Of a stretch of 64,000 nt of DNA, positions 7,630-14,969 are shown piece by piece (the first letter of the stretch is position 1; each line of letters starts with the position of its first letter). A model generated the notes under the pieces. It was not told the origin of the DNA, made no database searches, and saw only the letters and a program-made list of their open reading frames with translations. Source of the stretch: Pseudomonas sp. St316 (lineage in GTDB: Bacteria; Pseudomonadota; Gammaproteobacteria; Pseudomonadales; Pseudomonadaceae). The stretch spans positions 2,356,001-2,420,000 of the forward strand of contig NZ_AP021901.1 in the NCBI RefSeq assembly GCF_018325905.1, in the 5' to 3' direction. Position numbers and translations under genes: made by a program.

Positions 7630-7862
7630 GGCAGTTGAGCTTCGGCTGGTGTTTCTTTGTAGACGTCTGCCGAACCTGCCTCCCTGATGGCCATTCTCAG
7701 GGTGATGGAGATGAGTTGACCCTCGACGGACTGCCAGAGCGGACAAGAGACACCGATGCCCTTGCTGTCAGGCATCGGTGCCGTTACTTCCAGCGTAAGT
7801 ATCCTCAGAGAGACTGACGTTCGGGTCGTTGTTTCTGACGGGAGTACGGCGCACTGATGCAA
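7626..7862 (-). CDS. possible small hypothetical protein (78 aa)
   Basis: An open frame with Pseudomonas-like codon choice (many GTC, CTC and ATC) and no competing gene on the other strand. The product would be soluble, with a beta-rich core (TSVSLRILTLEVTAP, GQLISITLRMAI). No family is recognised and no strong ribosome site precedes the ATG. A perfect 10-base inverted repeat at 7751-7780 lies inside it, so the stretch may instead be a non-coding hairpin. Confidence 0.3.
   Translation of the reverse strand: MHQCAVLPSETTTRTSVSLRILTLEVTAPMPDSKGIGVSCPLWQSVEGQLISITLRMAIREAGSADVYKETPAEAQLP
7751..7780. repeat. perfect 10-bp inverted repeat
   Basis: CACCGATGCC (7751-7760) and GGCATCGGTG (7771-7780) with a 10-base loop. 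There is no T-run, so it is not a simple intrinsic terminator. It lies about 120 bases past the end of the small membrane-protein gene and could cap its transcript. Confidence 0.4.
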
Positions 7863-7948
7863 GACAGGTAACTTATGTCGCCCGTTTCACAGGGCTTGGA
7901 GTAGAGTGCGGATCTCTGTTCTTCCGGCCCGTATTCGTGAGTGATCGC

Positions 7949-8218
7949 ATGAAATTGTTCCTAGGCATATTGGCCGTTGTGCTGCTGGCAGGTTGTTCGA
8001 CGCTCTCTGAAACCTTCGATGATCGTCCACGTTGTGGTCCCCATCCGTATTGCGGGTCCTCCACCGATATTGAAGTGATCAAGGCCGCAACGGATGAAAA
8101 CGCCGGAGTGTTTCGTGCCTTGGTGCCATTGGCGTTGATTGACCTGCCGTTCAGCTTGGTCGCCGATACGCTATTGCTGCCGTATACCGTGTTTGCTGAA
8201 GAACCGACTCGGAACTGA
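7949..8218 (+). CDS. YceK/YidQ-family lipoprotein
   Basis: This is an 89-residue lipoprotein with signal MKLFLGILAVVLLAGC (lipobox LAGC, Cys 16). The mature part has the YceK/YidQ (DUF1375) pattern: a Cys-containing N-terminal loop, then FRALVPLALIDLPFSLVADTLLLPYT near the C-terminus, where DLPFS..ADT..LP is the family signature. Such proteins are small outer-membrane-directed lipoproteins of unknown role. A start at 7949 places the signal peptide correctly; longer frames upstream are open but lack a signal. A shared terminator separates it from the convergent DUF2628 gene. Confidence 0.82.
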   Translation: MKLFLGILAVVLLAGCSTLSETFDDRPRCGPHPYCGSSTDIEVIKAATDENAGVFRALVPLALIDLPFSLVADTLLLPYTVFAEEPTRN

Positions 8219-8288
8219 TCGGACCCGCCCGAAGACTTCGCAGGTCCGTAGGCTGGGTTATCCAAATTCCCACGACTCAGAAACAACA

Positions 8289-8318
8289 AGCCCGCACACT
8301 CATGATCAGGTGCGGGCT
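8289..8318. terminator. bidirectional hairpin terminator
   Basis: AGCCCGCAC (8289-8297) and GTGCGGGCT (8310-8318) form a perfect 9-bp GC-rich stem with a 12-base loop between two convergent genes. On the minus strand it is followed by TGTTGTTTC. The plus-strand side has only a short weak T stretch. Confidence 0.65.
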
Positions 8319-8339
8319 CTTGATGACCTAAGCCTGCAA

Positions 8340-8768
8340 TCAGAGACGCATGCCTTTGAACGGGTTCCAGCCTTGCTCGCCTTTCACTTCCTTGAGGTAG
8401 TAGGCGTAGTTGGCCATGAGTGCGTACATCATCGACAAGGCGATGCTCAGGCCCGTGCTCAAAGGCCGGGGAAACTCCATGCCGATGATTGCGAAAATCA
8501 CGCTCAATGCGATATTGATCGCCAGGAAAATACCCAGTAGGGCGAGGTTTTTCTTCCAGAGCCCCAAGACGAACAGGTAGATAGGGCCGAAGAAAAACGC
8601 AATCACGTTGGCGTTGATCAGGATTTTCTTCTTGACGCCAGGCAGTGTCTTGACGGCTTCCTTGTAGCGCGGGTCGTTTGGTGCACCGTAGGTGTCAAAG
8701 AAGTCGAAGCGTTCCTGCCATTTGGCGCTGTATTTACCCGTGCTTTGTACTTGTTCAGTTGTGCTCAT
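8340..8768 (-). CDS. DUF2628 membrane protein
   Basis: The product (142 aa) has a cytosolic N-terminus (YSAKWQERFDFFDTYGAPND, then PRYKEAVKTLPGVKKK) followed by three membrane helices (about residues 48-68, 73-95 and 100-122) and a short tail GWNPFKGM. The motif KKILINANVIAFFFGPIYLFVLGLWKK is typical of DUF2628. The function of that family is unknown. The ATG at 8768 has AGGAG nine bases upstream, whereas the upstream ATG at 8813 has no ribosome site. A terminator hairpin follows the gene. Confidence 0.85.
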   Translation of the reverse strand: MSTTEQVQSTGKYSAKWQERFDFFDTYGAPNDPRYKEAVKTLPGVKKKILINANVIAFFFGPIYLFVLGLWKKNLALLGIFLAINIALSVIFAIIGMEFPRPLSTGLSIALSMMYALMANYAYYLKEVKGEQGWNPFKGMRL

Positions 8769-8994
8769 TTTGCAAGGCTCCTGCTTTCCATTAGTAATTT
8801 TTCTTTCTTCCAAGAAATCCTGTGCTCTGTTTCTAGCGCATTGATTGCTTTGATCTTTGACGAAGGGCGCGAGTGAATCGCCCGAGGTGCTTATTTTGCC
8901 GTTTTATGGCCGTTGGTGTGGAACATTGCGCACTGGCCGCTTGAGCGGTCGCTTGGTCTGTGACGTGCTTCACTCTATTTTTCCAATGGGGTTC

Positions 8995-9423
8995 CTATTG
9001 CTCCAAGGCCGTCAGATAGTCAGTCGCCTTGCGGTACTTTTCAATGCGGTCCAGGTCTTTCTGGCTTGGTTCGTTTATGCGAGATAAGTCGCTGTTTTCC
9101 GCAAGATCCGCCAGCTTCACTCGACGCGCTATCGGGTCGCGCGCAGCACGCTCGATGAAGGCCTGGTAAGTCTCACCCTCGCGCTTGGTGAGGGAGTCGA
9201 CGGCGCCCAGCACCGCCTCGCTGAACCCCTCATTGCGCAGGTCGGTGAGGGTGATCGCGGTATCTTCGACTACGTCATGTAACACCGCCACTATGCGCTC
9301 TTCGTCTTGGGTTAGGCGCAGCATGACCTTCAGCGGGTGCAAAACATAAGGGGAGCCGCCCTTATCCACTTGCCCTTCATGAGCCAGCGCGCAAATCGAT
9401 ATTGCTCTTTCAAGGGTACTCAT
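8995..9423 (-). CDS. small HD-domain phosphohydrolase (SpoT/MESH1-like)
   Basis: This 142-residue single-domain protein has the SpoT-type HD pattern: AHEGQVDKGGSPYVLHPLKVML, then IVAVLHDVVEDT (the HD pair) and RVKLADLAENSD (second Asp of the metal site). This is the signature of (p)ppGpp hydrolase domains and small alarmone hydrolases of the MESH1 type. Members of this length may also act on other nucleotides, so the substrate is inferred. No synthetase domain is present. The ATG at 9423 has AGGTG six bases upstream. It is divergent from an FRG-domain gene, with about 160 bases between starts. Confidence 0.82.
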   Translation of the reverse strand: MSTLERAISICALAHEGQVDKGGSPYVLHPLKVMLRLTQDEERIVAVLHDVVEDTAITLTDLRNEGFSEAVLGAVDSLTKREGETYQAFIERAARDPIARRVKLADLAENSDLSRINEPSQKDLDRIEKYRKATDYLTALEQ

Positions 9424-9581
9424 GACATTCACCTGTAGCGTAGTGGCAATTTGATGCTGTTTCGGGTTGAATGACGCCGTTTTGAATCGCAAATGGGCCA
9501 AGGTACGCGTTTGGCGCGGGCTTTACGATTATTTGCCTCTGGCAGGTGAGTGGTTGACTTTTATTCAGGGAGTGAAGTGTT

Positions 9582-10421
9582 GTGTATAAAACCACGGTTG
9601 TTGTGTCGAGTCTGACGGAGTACATCGACGCAGTTAAGAAACTCAATAAAGAATCCGGTACGGTCCACGGCTCGGTTTATCGAGGCCAAGGCAACGCGAA
9701 CTGGGGATTGATGACTTCTCTGGCCCGCAGCCCCAAAACCAGGTCAGGGGATTTGATCTCCAGGGCCACCAAGGCCTTCAGAAAATTCAACGCTGAACGT
9801 CACGCCTATCATCAACTGTCCTCCCACAATGATTGGGATGTGCTCGCGCTTGCGCAGCACTACGGTATGCCCACTCGCTTACTGGATTGGTCGTTGTCAC
9901 CCTTGGTTGCGCTTTTCTTCGCACTGGACGGCGTGAGGTACAAACGGATTCCATTGATCGAAAGCGTTGGCTTGATGGCTGATTACAATGAAAACGATAC
10001 GATTCCTGTCGATACGGATGACAGGGTTGGGGTCGTTGAAAATGACGTGGCGGTGTATGTGGTGACACCTCGCGGACAAGGAGGTGAGCATACTTGGGTG
10101 GAAACCAACGCCTTGCCGGAAGACGTTTTTTCGACCGTCCCCGAGGCTCGTGAAGACGGGTTCTGTTTTTACACACCGAACTATATGAATGACCGGCTCC
10201 GGTCTCAAAGCGGGTTGTTTAGCATCGGCTATGAGGTAGAAGACAGTTTTCCAGCGTCTGAGGCGCACAAAATCATCATAAAGAAACAGAGCGTGGCAAC
10301 GCTGTTTTCCGAGCTGTTGCTGATGAATGTTGGTTCAAAGCTCGTTTATGGCGACCTGGAAGGGCTGTGCAAGGATTTGACGTTTTCCAGTTTTGGCGGT
10401 TTTGCCACGCGCAATCTCTAG
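9582..10421 (+). CDS. FRG-domain protein
   Basis: This is a 279-residue protein with a GTG start. The N-terminal half carries the FRG domain: HGSVYRGQGNANWGLMTSLAR (the YRGQ...W.L..SL.R pattern), then LALAQHYGMPTRLLDWSLSPLVALFFAL (the QH.G.PTRLLDW..SP..A..FA signature that names the family). The C-terminal part continues with a shared region (AVYVVTPRGQGG, and FYTPNYMNDRLRSQSGLFSI). FRG proteins are soluble, scattered, often found in mobile or defence-like settings, and of unproven function. The start codon is uncertain because no strong ribosome site is visible. Confidence 0.85.
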   Translation: MYKTTVVVSSLTEYIDAVKKLNKESGTVHGSVYRGQGNANWGLMTSLARSPKTRSGDLISRATKAFRKFNAERHAYHQLSSHNDWDVLALAQHYGMPTRLLDWSLSPLVALFFALDGVRYKRIPLIESVGLMADYNENDTIPVDTDDRVGVVENDVAVYVVTPRGQGGEHTWVETNALPEDVFSTVPEAREDGFCFYTPNYMNDRLRSQSGLFSIGYEVEDSFPASEAHKIIIKKQSVATLFSELLLMNVGSKLVYGDLEGLCKDLTFSSFGGFATRNL

Positions 10422-10426
10422 GGCTC

Positions 10427-10465
10427 GGCGGGTTGAGTTGCCCATTGACCCGCCAAACAGTTTTC
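10427..10465 (+). terminator. weak candidate terminator after the FRG gene
   Basis: GGCGGGT (10427-10433) and ACCCGCC (10448-10454) form a 7-bp stem followed by AAACAGTTTT. It starts six bases after the stop codon. The T-run is short and delayed, so efficiency is doubtful. Confidence 0.4.
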
Positions 10466-10529
10466 GACATGCAGATTCAGCCTCATACTCTCGGTTTTTG
10501 CACCGTAGATATTCAGAAGAGGCCCTGTT

Positions 10530-11240
10530 TTGTCGAATGTTGAATCCCACCTGCACGCGCTGACGTTGAATCACATCTACGACGGTTTCAAACAGCTGAT
10601 CCCAATCTCTCTTTTCGTCGTCGTGTTCGGCGTCGCTTTTGGCCTCGCGGCTGCGCAAACGGGCTTGAGTGATACGTCTGCCGTGCTCATGAGCACGCTG
10701 GTTTTTGCCGGCGCGTCTCAATTTGCCGCACTGGATCTGTGGGGACAGCAAGTGCCGGTCGTTCCGCTGATGATTACCGTCTTCGCCATCAACGCCCGGC
10801 ACTTGTTGATGGGTGCGACGCTTTACCCGTGGCTGCGGGAGCTGCCCGTTGCCAAACGCTACGGTGTCATGCTGGTTGTTTCGGATGCGAACTGGGCCAT
10901 GGCGATGCAGGCGTTGAGTCGTGGCAAGCCCGGGCTCGGGCTTTTGTTCGGCGGTGGCATTGCACTCTGGGTCGCGTGGATCCTGGGCAGTTGGCTGGGG
11001 CTTCATTTTGGCAGCGCCATCGAGAACCCGGTCAGTTTCGGGCTCGATATGGTGATGGGCTGTTTCTTGTTGGCGATGGTCGTGGGCGGGAAGAAAAACC
11101 TGCGCATGTTCATCATCTGGACCGTGGCGGCCTGCGCATCGCTGTTGGCCTACTGGTACTTGCCGGCGAACAGTCATGTTGTGGTCGGCGCTTTGGCGGG
11201 GGGCATTCTGGGCGCGCTGTGGATGGAGAAAAAACAATGA
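10530..11240 (+). CDS. azlC: AzlC-family branched-chain amino acid exporter, large subunit
   Basis: This is an inner-membrane protein of 236 residues with about seven helices. The family pattern is clear: ...LIPISLFVVVFGVAFGLAAAQ, then LVFAGASQFAALDLW and FAINARHLLMGATLYPWL. With the small AzlD partner it should form an exporter of the AzlCD/BrnFE type for branched-chain or related hydrophobic amino acids. The start is a TTG at 10530, supported by AGAGG upstream and by the N-terminus. Its stop overlaps the azlD start as ATGA, which indicates translational coupling. No Lrp-like regulator is adjacent. Confidence 0.9.
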   Translation: MSNVESHLHALTLNHIYDGFKQLIPISLFVVVFGVAFGLAAAQTGLSDTSAVLMSTLVFAGASQFAALDLWGQQVPVVPLMITVFAINARHLLMGATLYPWLRELPVAKRYGVMLVVSDANWAMAMQALSRGKPGLGLLFGGGIALWVAWILGSWLGLHFGSAIENPVSFGLDMVMGCFLLAMVVGGKKNLRMFIIWTVAACASLLAYWYLPANSHVVVGALAGGILGALWMEKKQ

Positions 11241-11545
11241 GTATTGAAACGGCGGGTTATGGCACCTTGGTGGTCATATTGATCATGGCCGCGGTGACAT
11301 TGGCGACTCGGTGGGGCGGTGTTTTCGTGATGTCGTTCGTGCCGATCAACTATCGGGTACAGCAGTTCATCACGGCCATGTCCGGTTCGGTGTTGGTGGC
11401 GGTGTTGGCTCCGCTGGCGGTTAAAGGTGACAACGGCGCACGCCTGGCTTTGCTGGCCACGGCAATCGTCATGCTGACACTGAAAAAACCGCTGCCGGCC
11501 ATTGCGGCTGGCATACTTGCAGCGGCTTTAGCCAGGCAGTTCTGA
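11237..11545 (+). CDS. azlD: AzlD-family small subunit of amino acid exporter
   Basis: The product is a 102-residue membrane protein with about four helices. VILIMAAVTLATRWGGVFVMS, then the VLAPLAVKG and IVMLTLKKPLPAIAAGILAAAL blocks fit the AzlD family. It starts inside the azlC stop codon (ATGA overlap). The partner is required for activity in characterised two-part exporters. Downstream, 11546-11597 contains no gene or clear terminator. Confidence 0.9.
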   Translation: MSIETAGYGTLVVILIMAAVTLATRWGGVFVMSFVPINYRVQQFITAMSGSVLVAVLAPLAVKGDNGARLALLATAIVMLTLKKPLPAIAAGILAAALARQF

Positions 11546-11597
11546 AGGTTTCGTCGCCCGCGAGCAAGCGGACGACGGAACTCCATCAGCACCCGGG

Positions 11598-11804
11598 TCA
11601 AAAACTCAGCGCCGCCGCTTCCCCGAACGAGTGGTCCTGTACCCCCGCCATAAAGTGCAGTGACATCTCCTGTGGCGCCTCGATGGGTGGAATTTCAAAA
11701 CTCCCCACCACTTGACCCTGAAGCGCGCTCAGCCGCATCGACTCTTCTTCCTTTAACTTTGCCATTCTCGCGTGATTCGCTGCGATTTCGTTGAGAGTTG
11801 ACAC
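11598..11804 (-). CDS. small hypothetical protein (68 aa)
   Basis: A GTG start at 11804 with GGAG seven bases upstream gives a 68-residue soluble protein with a helical N-terminus (STLNEIAANHARMAKLKEEESMR) and a C-terminal segment rich in Pro and Gly (GSFEIPPIEAPQEM, VQDHSFGEAAALSF). No family is recognised. A longer frame from 11990 is open but has no ribosome site and an unlikely N-terminus. The 233 bases between this gene and the MFS gene hold nothing clear. Confidence 0.5.
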   Translation of the reverse strand: MSTLNEIAANHARMAKLKEEESMRLSALQGQVVGSFEIPPIEAPQEMSLHFMAGVQDHSFGEAAALSF

Positions 11805-12037
11805 GGTACATCTCCGTTTGCTGACCAAGCATTGATTAATTTGCCGCCGCGTCAGAATTACGTCGTTCTGGGCTGCTGAGACTGGCCAGTGCAAACCCTG
11901 AGCCAGGCATGATCGCCCGTTGGCCCCGACCTTTAACAGGTGACGAATGGTGGGGCAGACGTGCATCGACATCGGCAACGTTTCAACCATGCCTCAATAA
12001 TAAGTCACTGATAATACAAACCGACTCTCCGGCAGGG

Positions 12038-13249
12038 TCAGTCGGTATCGGTGTGGTAGACGCTTGCCCCGTGTGTTGAATGCCTGTTCACCACGACCAC
12101 TGCCGCTCCGATTAGACTGGCGGCAACCGCCAGCAGCAGGATCACCGCCTGCGTTCCAATAGGCGCGGCCAGCACCGCGACCAACAGGCCCGCGAACGGT
12201 TGCGACAAGTTGTTGAGCAGCGTAATGACGCCGACAGTCTTGCCGAAGTCCTGTGGGGGAATGACTTGTTGACGGGTGCTGCGCATGTACACGTTGAACA
12301 TCTTGTCGAAACCGACGATCAGCAGAAAGCCGACGACATAGCCCCAAATGTTCGGGCTGAATGCGGTGCTGAAGGCGCCGACGGTAATCAGGGTATAGGA
12401 GAGGGCGCCCAGTAGCTTCAAGGGCAAGGTCACCCGCGCGAGGAGGAACAAGATGAGGATGGTGGTCACGGCGCCGACCGCCTGTAAGCCTGCGTAGTCA
12501 TCTTTGCCGGCGCCGTAGTGGCCGATGACCATGGCGGCCGAGGTGGCGAGGGTGACGCCGATGATCAGGTTGACGCCCACCGCCAGGCTGATGATCTTTT
12601 TCAGTTCCGCCAGGCTGCGAATGTGGCCGAAGGCAATGCGCAGCGGGTTCAGCCAGAGGTCGTGATGTTGCTCGAAGGTTTCCAGGGTGACCGAACTGAT
12701 GCGTTGCCAATACAGCATCGCCAGGTCCGCCAGCAGGAACAGCCCGGCAATCGCCAGCACCACCCAATGCCATGCCCATGCCTCAAGCAGCAGTGCAGCG
12801 ACCAGCGGGCCCAGTACCAAGCCGGTCTGGTCGGCGATTTGCGAGTAGGACAGGGTCTTGGTGTAGGTGTAGTGCTTGAAGATGTACGGCATCAGCACTT
12901 CGCGGGCCATGATGCCCTGGGTGGTCAGCACGCCGCACAGGGCCGAGAGCACGACGAGCCAATAGATACCGCCGAAGATGCCATAAAGCACGACTGCCAC
13001 CCCGCAGGCCACGGCGCGGTAGACCTGGCTGATGTGCAGGATGCGAATCGGCGAGAACTTGTCGCACAGCGCGCCACAGATCGGGAACGACAGGTAACGT
13101 GGCAAGGACTCGACGAAGAAGGCCAGGCCTGCCCAGGAGACGCTGTTGGTGGTCTGGAAAACAATCAACGGGACGATGAACAGCAAAATCTGATCGGCCA
13201 ACCGGGAGAGGAACATCGAGACGAAAAAAGCCAGGTAATCCTTGCGCAT
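12038..13249 (-). CDS. MFS transporter
   Basis: This 403-residue inner-membrane protein has 12 predicted helices. The loop 2-3 region CGALCDKFSPIRIL corresponds to the G-x-L-x-D-[KR] MFS motif, and MRSTRQQVIPPQDFGKTVG resembles loop regions of EntS/MFS_3-type exporters. I place it with the efflux MFS group on that basis; the substrate cannot be told. The ATG has AAGGAG only five bases upstream. It is transcribed away from the CigR-like gene, with about 130 bases between starts and no obvious operator. Confidence 0.85.
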   Translation of the reverse strand: MRKDYLAFFVSMFLSRLADQILLFIVPLIVFQTTNSVSWAGLAFFVESLPRYLSFPICGALCDKFSPIRILHISQVYRAVACGVAVVLYGIFGGIYWLVVLSALCGVLTTQGIMAREVLMPYIFKHYTYTKTLSYSQIADQTGLVLGPLVAALLLEAWAWHWVVLAIAGLFLLADLAMLYWQRISSVTLETFEQHHDLWLNPLRIAFGHIRSLAELKKIISLAVGVNLIIGVTLATSAAMVIGHYGAGKDDYAGLQAVGAVTTILILFLLARVTLPLKLLGALSYTLITVGAFSTAFSPNIWGYVVGFLLIVGFDKMFNVYMRSTRQQVIPPQDFGKTVGVITLLNNLSQPFAGLLVAVLAAPIGTQAVILLLAVAASLIGAAVVVVNRHSTHGASVYHTDTD

Positions 13250-13378
13250 GAAGCTCCTTGATTGCCGTGTTCAGGTGGTATCCGGTCCAGGCAAGCGACG
13301 CGCAGCGTGATATGGAACTAATATCACCGCTAGTCTCTATATCTTTACAGGGACCATCCCTTTTTTGAGAGAACTGCC

Positions 13379-13888
13379 ATGTTCAAGTCGCGCTCGTTGA
13401 TTGCTGCAGTGACCTGTTTCGCTCTGGCGGCTGGCCCAGGCATTGTTGTCGCGGACCCGGGTAACGGCAAGGGAAATGCTCAATTCGATCAAGGCCCTGG
13501 CCACGGGCAGGGAGGCAAAGGCGGACAGGGCAACAAGGGTGGTCAAGGAAATCCCGGTAACAAGGGCAACCAGGGCGGCAAAGGCTACCAAGGTGGCGGT
13601 GGCGATTGGCATAACGGCCCGAGCCTCGACCGCGGCGGCATCCTGGGTGTGATTGGCGGCTATCGCGATTATTGGAACCCCGGCCCGGCGTTGCCGCCAG
13701 GCATCCAGAAAAATCTTGCCCGGGGCAAGCCGTTGCCACCCGGTATTGCCAAGAAGCTCGACGGTCGGTTGTTGGGGCGATTGCCGCACTATGACGGTTA
13801 TGAGTGGCAACAGGTCGGCACGGACTTGATCCTGGTGGCGATCGCCACTGGCATCATCTATGAAGTGCTCAATGGCGCGTTCGACTAA
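13379..13888 (+). CDS. CigR-family (RcnB-like) periplasmic protein
   Basis: The product (169 aa) has a Sec signal peptide (MFKSRSLIAAVTCFALAAGPGIVVA, cleavage after about residue 25). Residues 27-80 are a low-complexity Gly/Gln/Lys/Asn run (GQGGKGGQGNKGGQGNPGNK). The C-terminal domain (GPALPPGIQKNLARGKPLPP, IAKKLDG, LLGRLPHYDGYEWQQVG, LILVAIATGIIYEVL) is that of RcnB/CigR proteins, with a final hydrophobic helix that may anchor it in the membrane. In Salmonella CigR is described as an anti-virulence factor; in Pseudomonas the role is unknown. A REPIN array begins 35 bases past the stop. Confidence 0.82.
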   Translation: MFKSRSLIAAVTCFALAAGPGIVVADPGNGKGNAQFDQGPGHGQGGKGGQGNKGGQGNPGNKGNQGGKGYQGGGGDWHNGPSLDRGGILGVIGGYRDYWNPGPALPPGIQKNLARGKPLPPGIAKKLDGRLLGRLPHYDGYEWQQVGTDLILVAIATGIIYEVLNGAFD

Positions 13889-13922
13889 GTCGGAGCAATG
13901 CCAGTCAGTTGAGCAAAACGCC

Positions 13923-14959
13923 GTGGGAGCGAGCTGCTCGCGAAAGCGGTGTGGCATTCAACATGGATGTTGGCTGATCCGACGTCTTCGCGAGCAAGCT
14001 CGCTCCCACAGTTTTTTCCGAGTTGTTCTCGGGTACCGCATTCGCCAAAAATCCCCCTGTGGGAGCGAGCCTGCTCGCGATGAACGATGACTCGGTCTTG
14101 CAGTTGAACCGTGTCGCCTGCATCGCGAGCAAGCTTTGCTCCCACAGTTTTTTCCGAGTTGTTCTCGGTATCGCATTCACCAAAAATCCCCCTGTGGGAG
14201 CGAGCCTGCTCGCGATGAACCATGACTCGGTCTTGCAGTTGAACCGTGTCGCCTGCATCGCGAGCAAGCTTTGCTCCCACAGTTTTTTCCGAGTTGTTCT
14301 CGGGTACCGCATTCGCCAAAAATCCCCCTGTGGGAGCGAGCCTGCTCGCGATGAACGATGACTCGGTCTTGCAGTTGAACCGTGTCGCCTGCATCGCGAG
14401 CAAGCTTTGCTCCCACAGTTTTTTCCGAGTTGTTCTCGGTATCGCATTCACCAAAAATCCCCCTGTGGGAGCGAGCCTGCTCGCGATGAACGATGACTCG
14501 GTCTTGCAGTTGAACCGTGTCGCCTGCATCGCGAGCAAGCTTTGCTCCCACAGTTTTTTCCGAGTTGTTCTCGGGTACCGCATTCGCCAAAAATCCCCCT
14601 GTGGGAGCGAGCCTGCTCGCGATGAACGATGACTCGGTCTTGCAGTTGAACCGTGTCGCCTGCATCGCGAGCAAGCTTTGCTCCCACAGTTTTTTCCGAG
14701 TTGTTCTCGGTATCGCATTCACCAAAAATCCCCCTGTGGGAGCGAGCCTGCTCGCGATGAACGATGACTCGGTCTTGCAGTTGAACCGTGTCGCCTGCAT
14801 CGCGAGCAAGCGTTGCTCCCACAGTTTTTTCCGAGTTGTTCTCGGGTATCGCATTCGCCACAAATCCCCCTGTGGGAGCGAGCTTGCTCGCGATAGTGGT
14901 GTGTCATTCAACATGGATGTTGGCTGATCCGACGTCTTCGCGAGCAGGCTCGCTCCCAC
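13923..14959. repeat. tandem REPIN array A (8 REPINs, 135/136-bp period)
   Basis: Forward REPs (GTGGGAGCGAGC...) start at 13923, 14059, 14194, 14330, 14465, 14601, 14736 and 14872. Each is paired with an inverted REP about 60-85 bases on. Spacing alternates 135/136, and two spacer versions alternate (TCGGGTACCGCATTCGCC and TCGGTATCGCATTCACC), so the real unit is a 271-bp dimer. The first and last REPINs share another loop containing CAACATGGATGTTG. The array fills the space between the cigR-like gene and the stop of the convergent sigma-54 regulator, ending ten bases from it. It may block readthrough. No RAYT transposase is present. Confidence 0.93.
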
Positions 14960-14969
14960 AGGTTTCGTA

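Noticed and set aside
13923..14959. A CRISPR array
   Set aside because: The regular spacing is that of tandem REPINs. Spacers are near-identical, repeats are palindromic pairs, and no cas gene is present.
13923..14959. A RAYT (REP-associated transposase) gene near the REPIN arrays
   Set aside because: No protein with the Y1 transposase HUH motif was found in the window, so the REPINs must be mobilised from elsewhere if at all.
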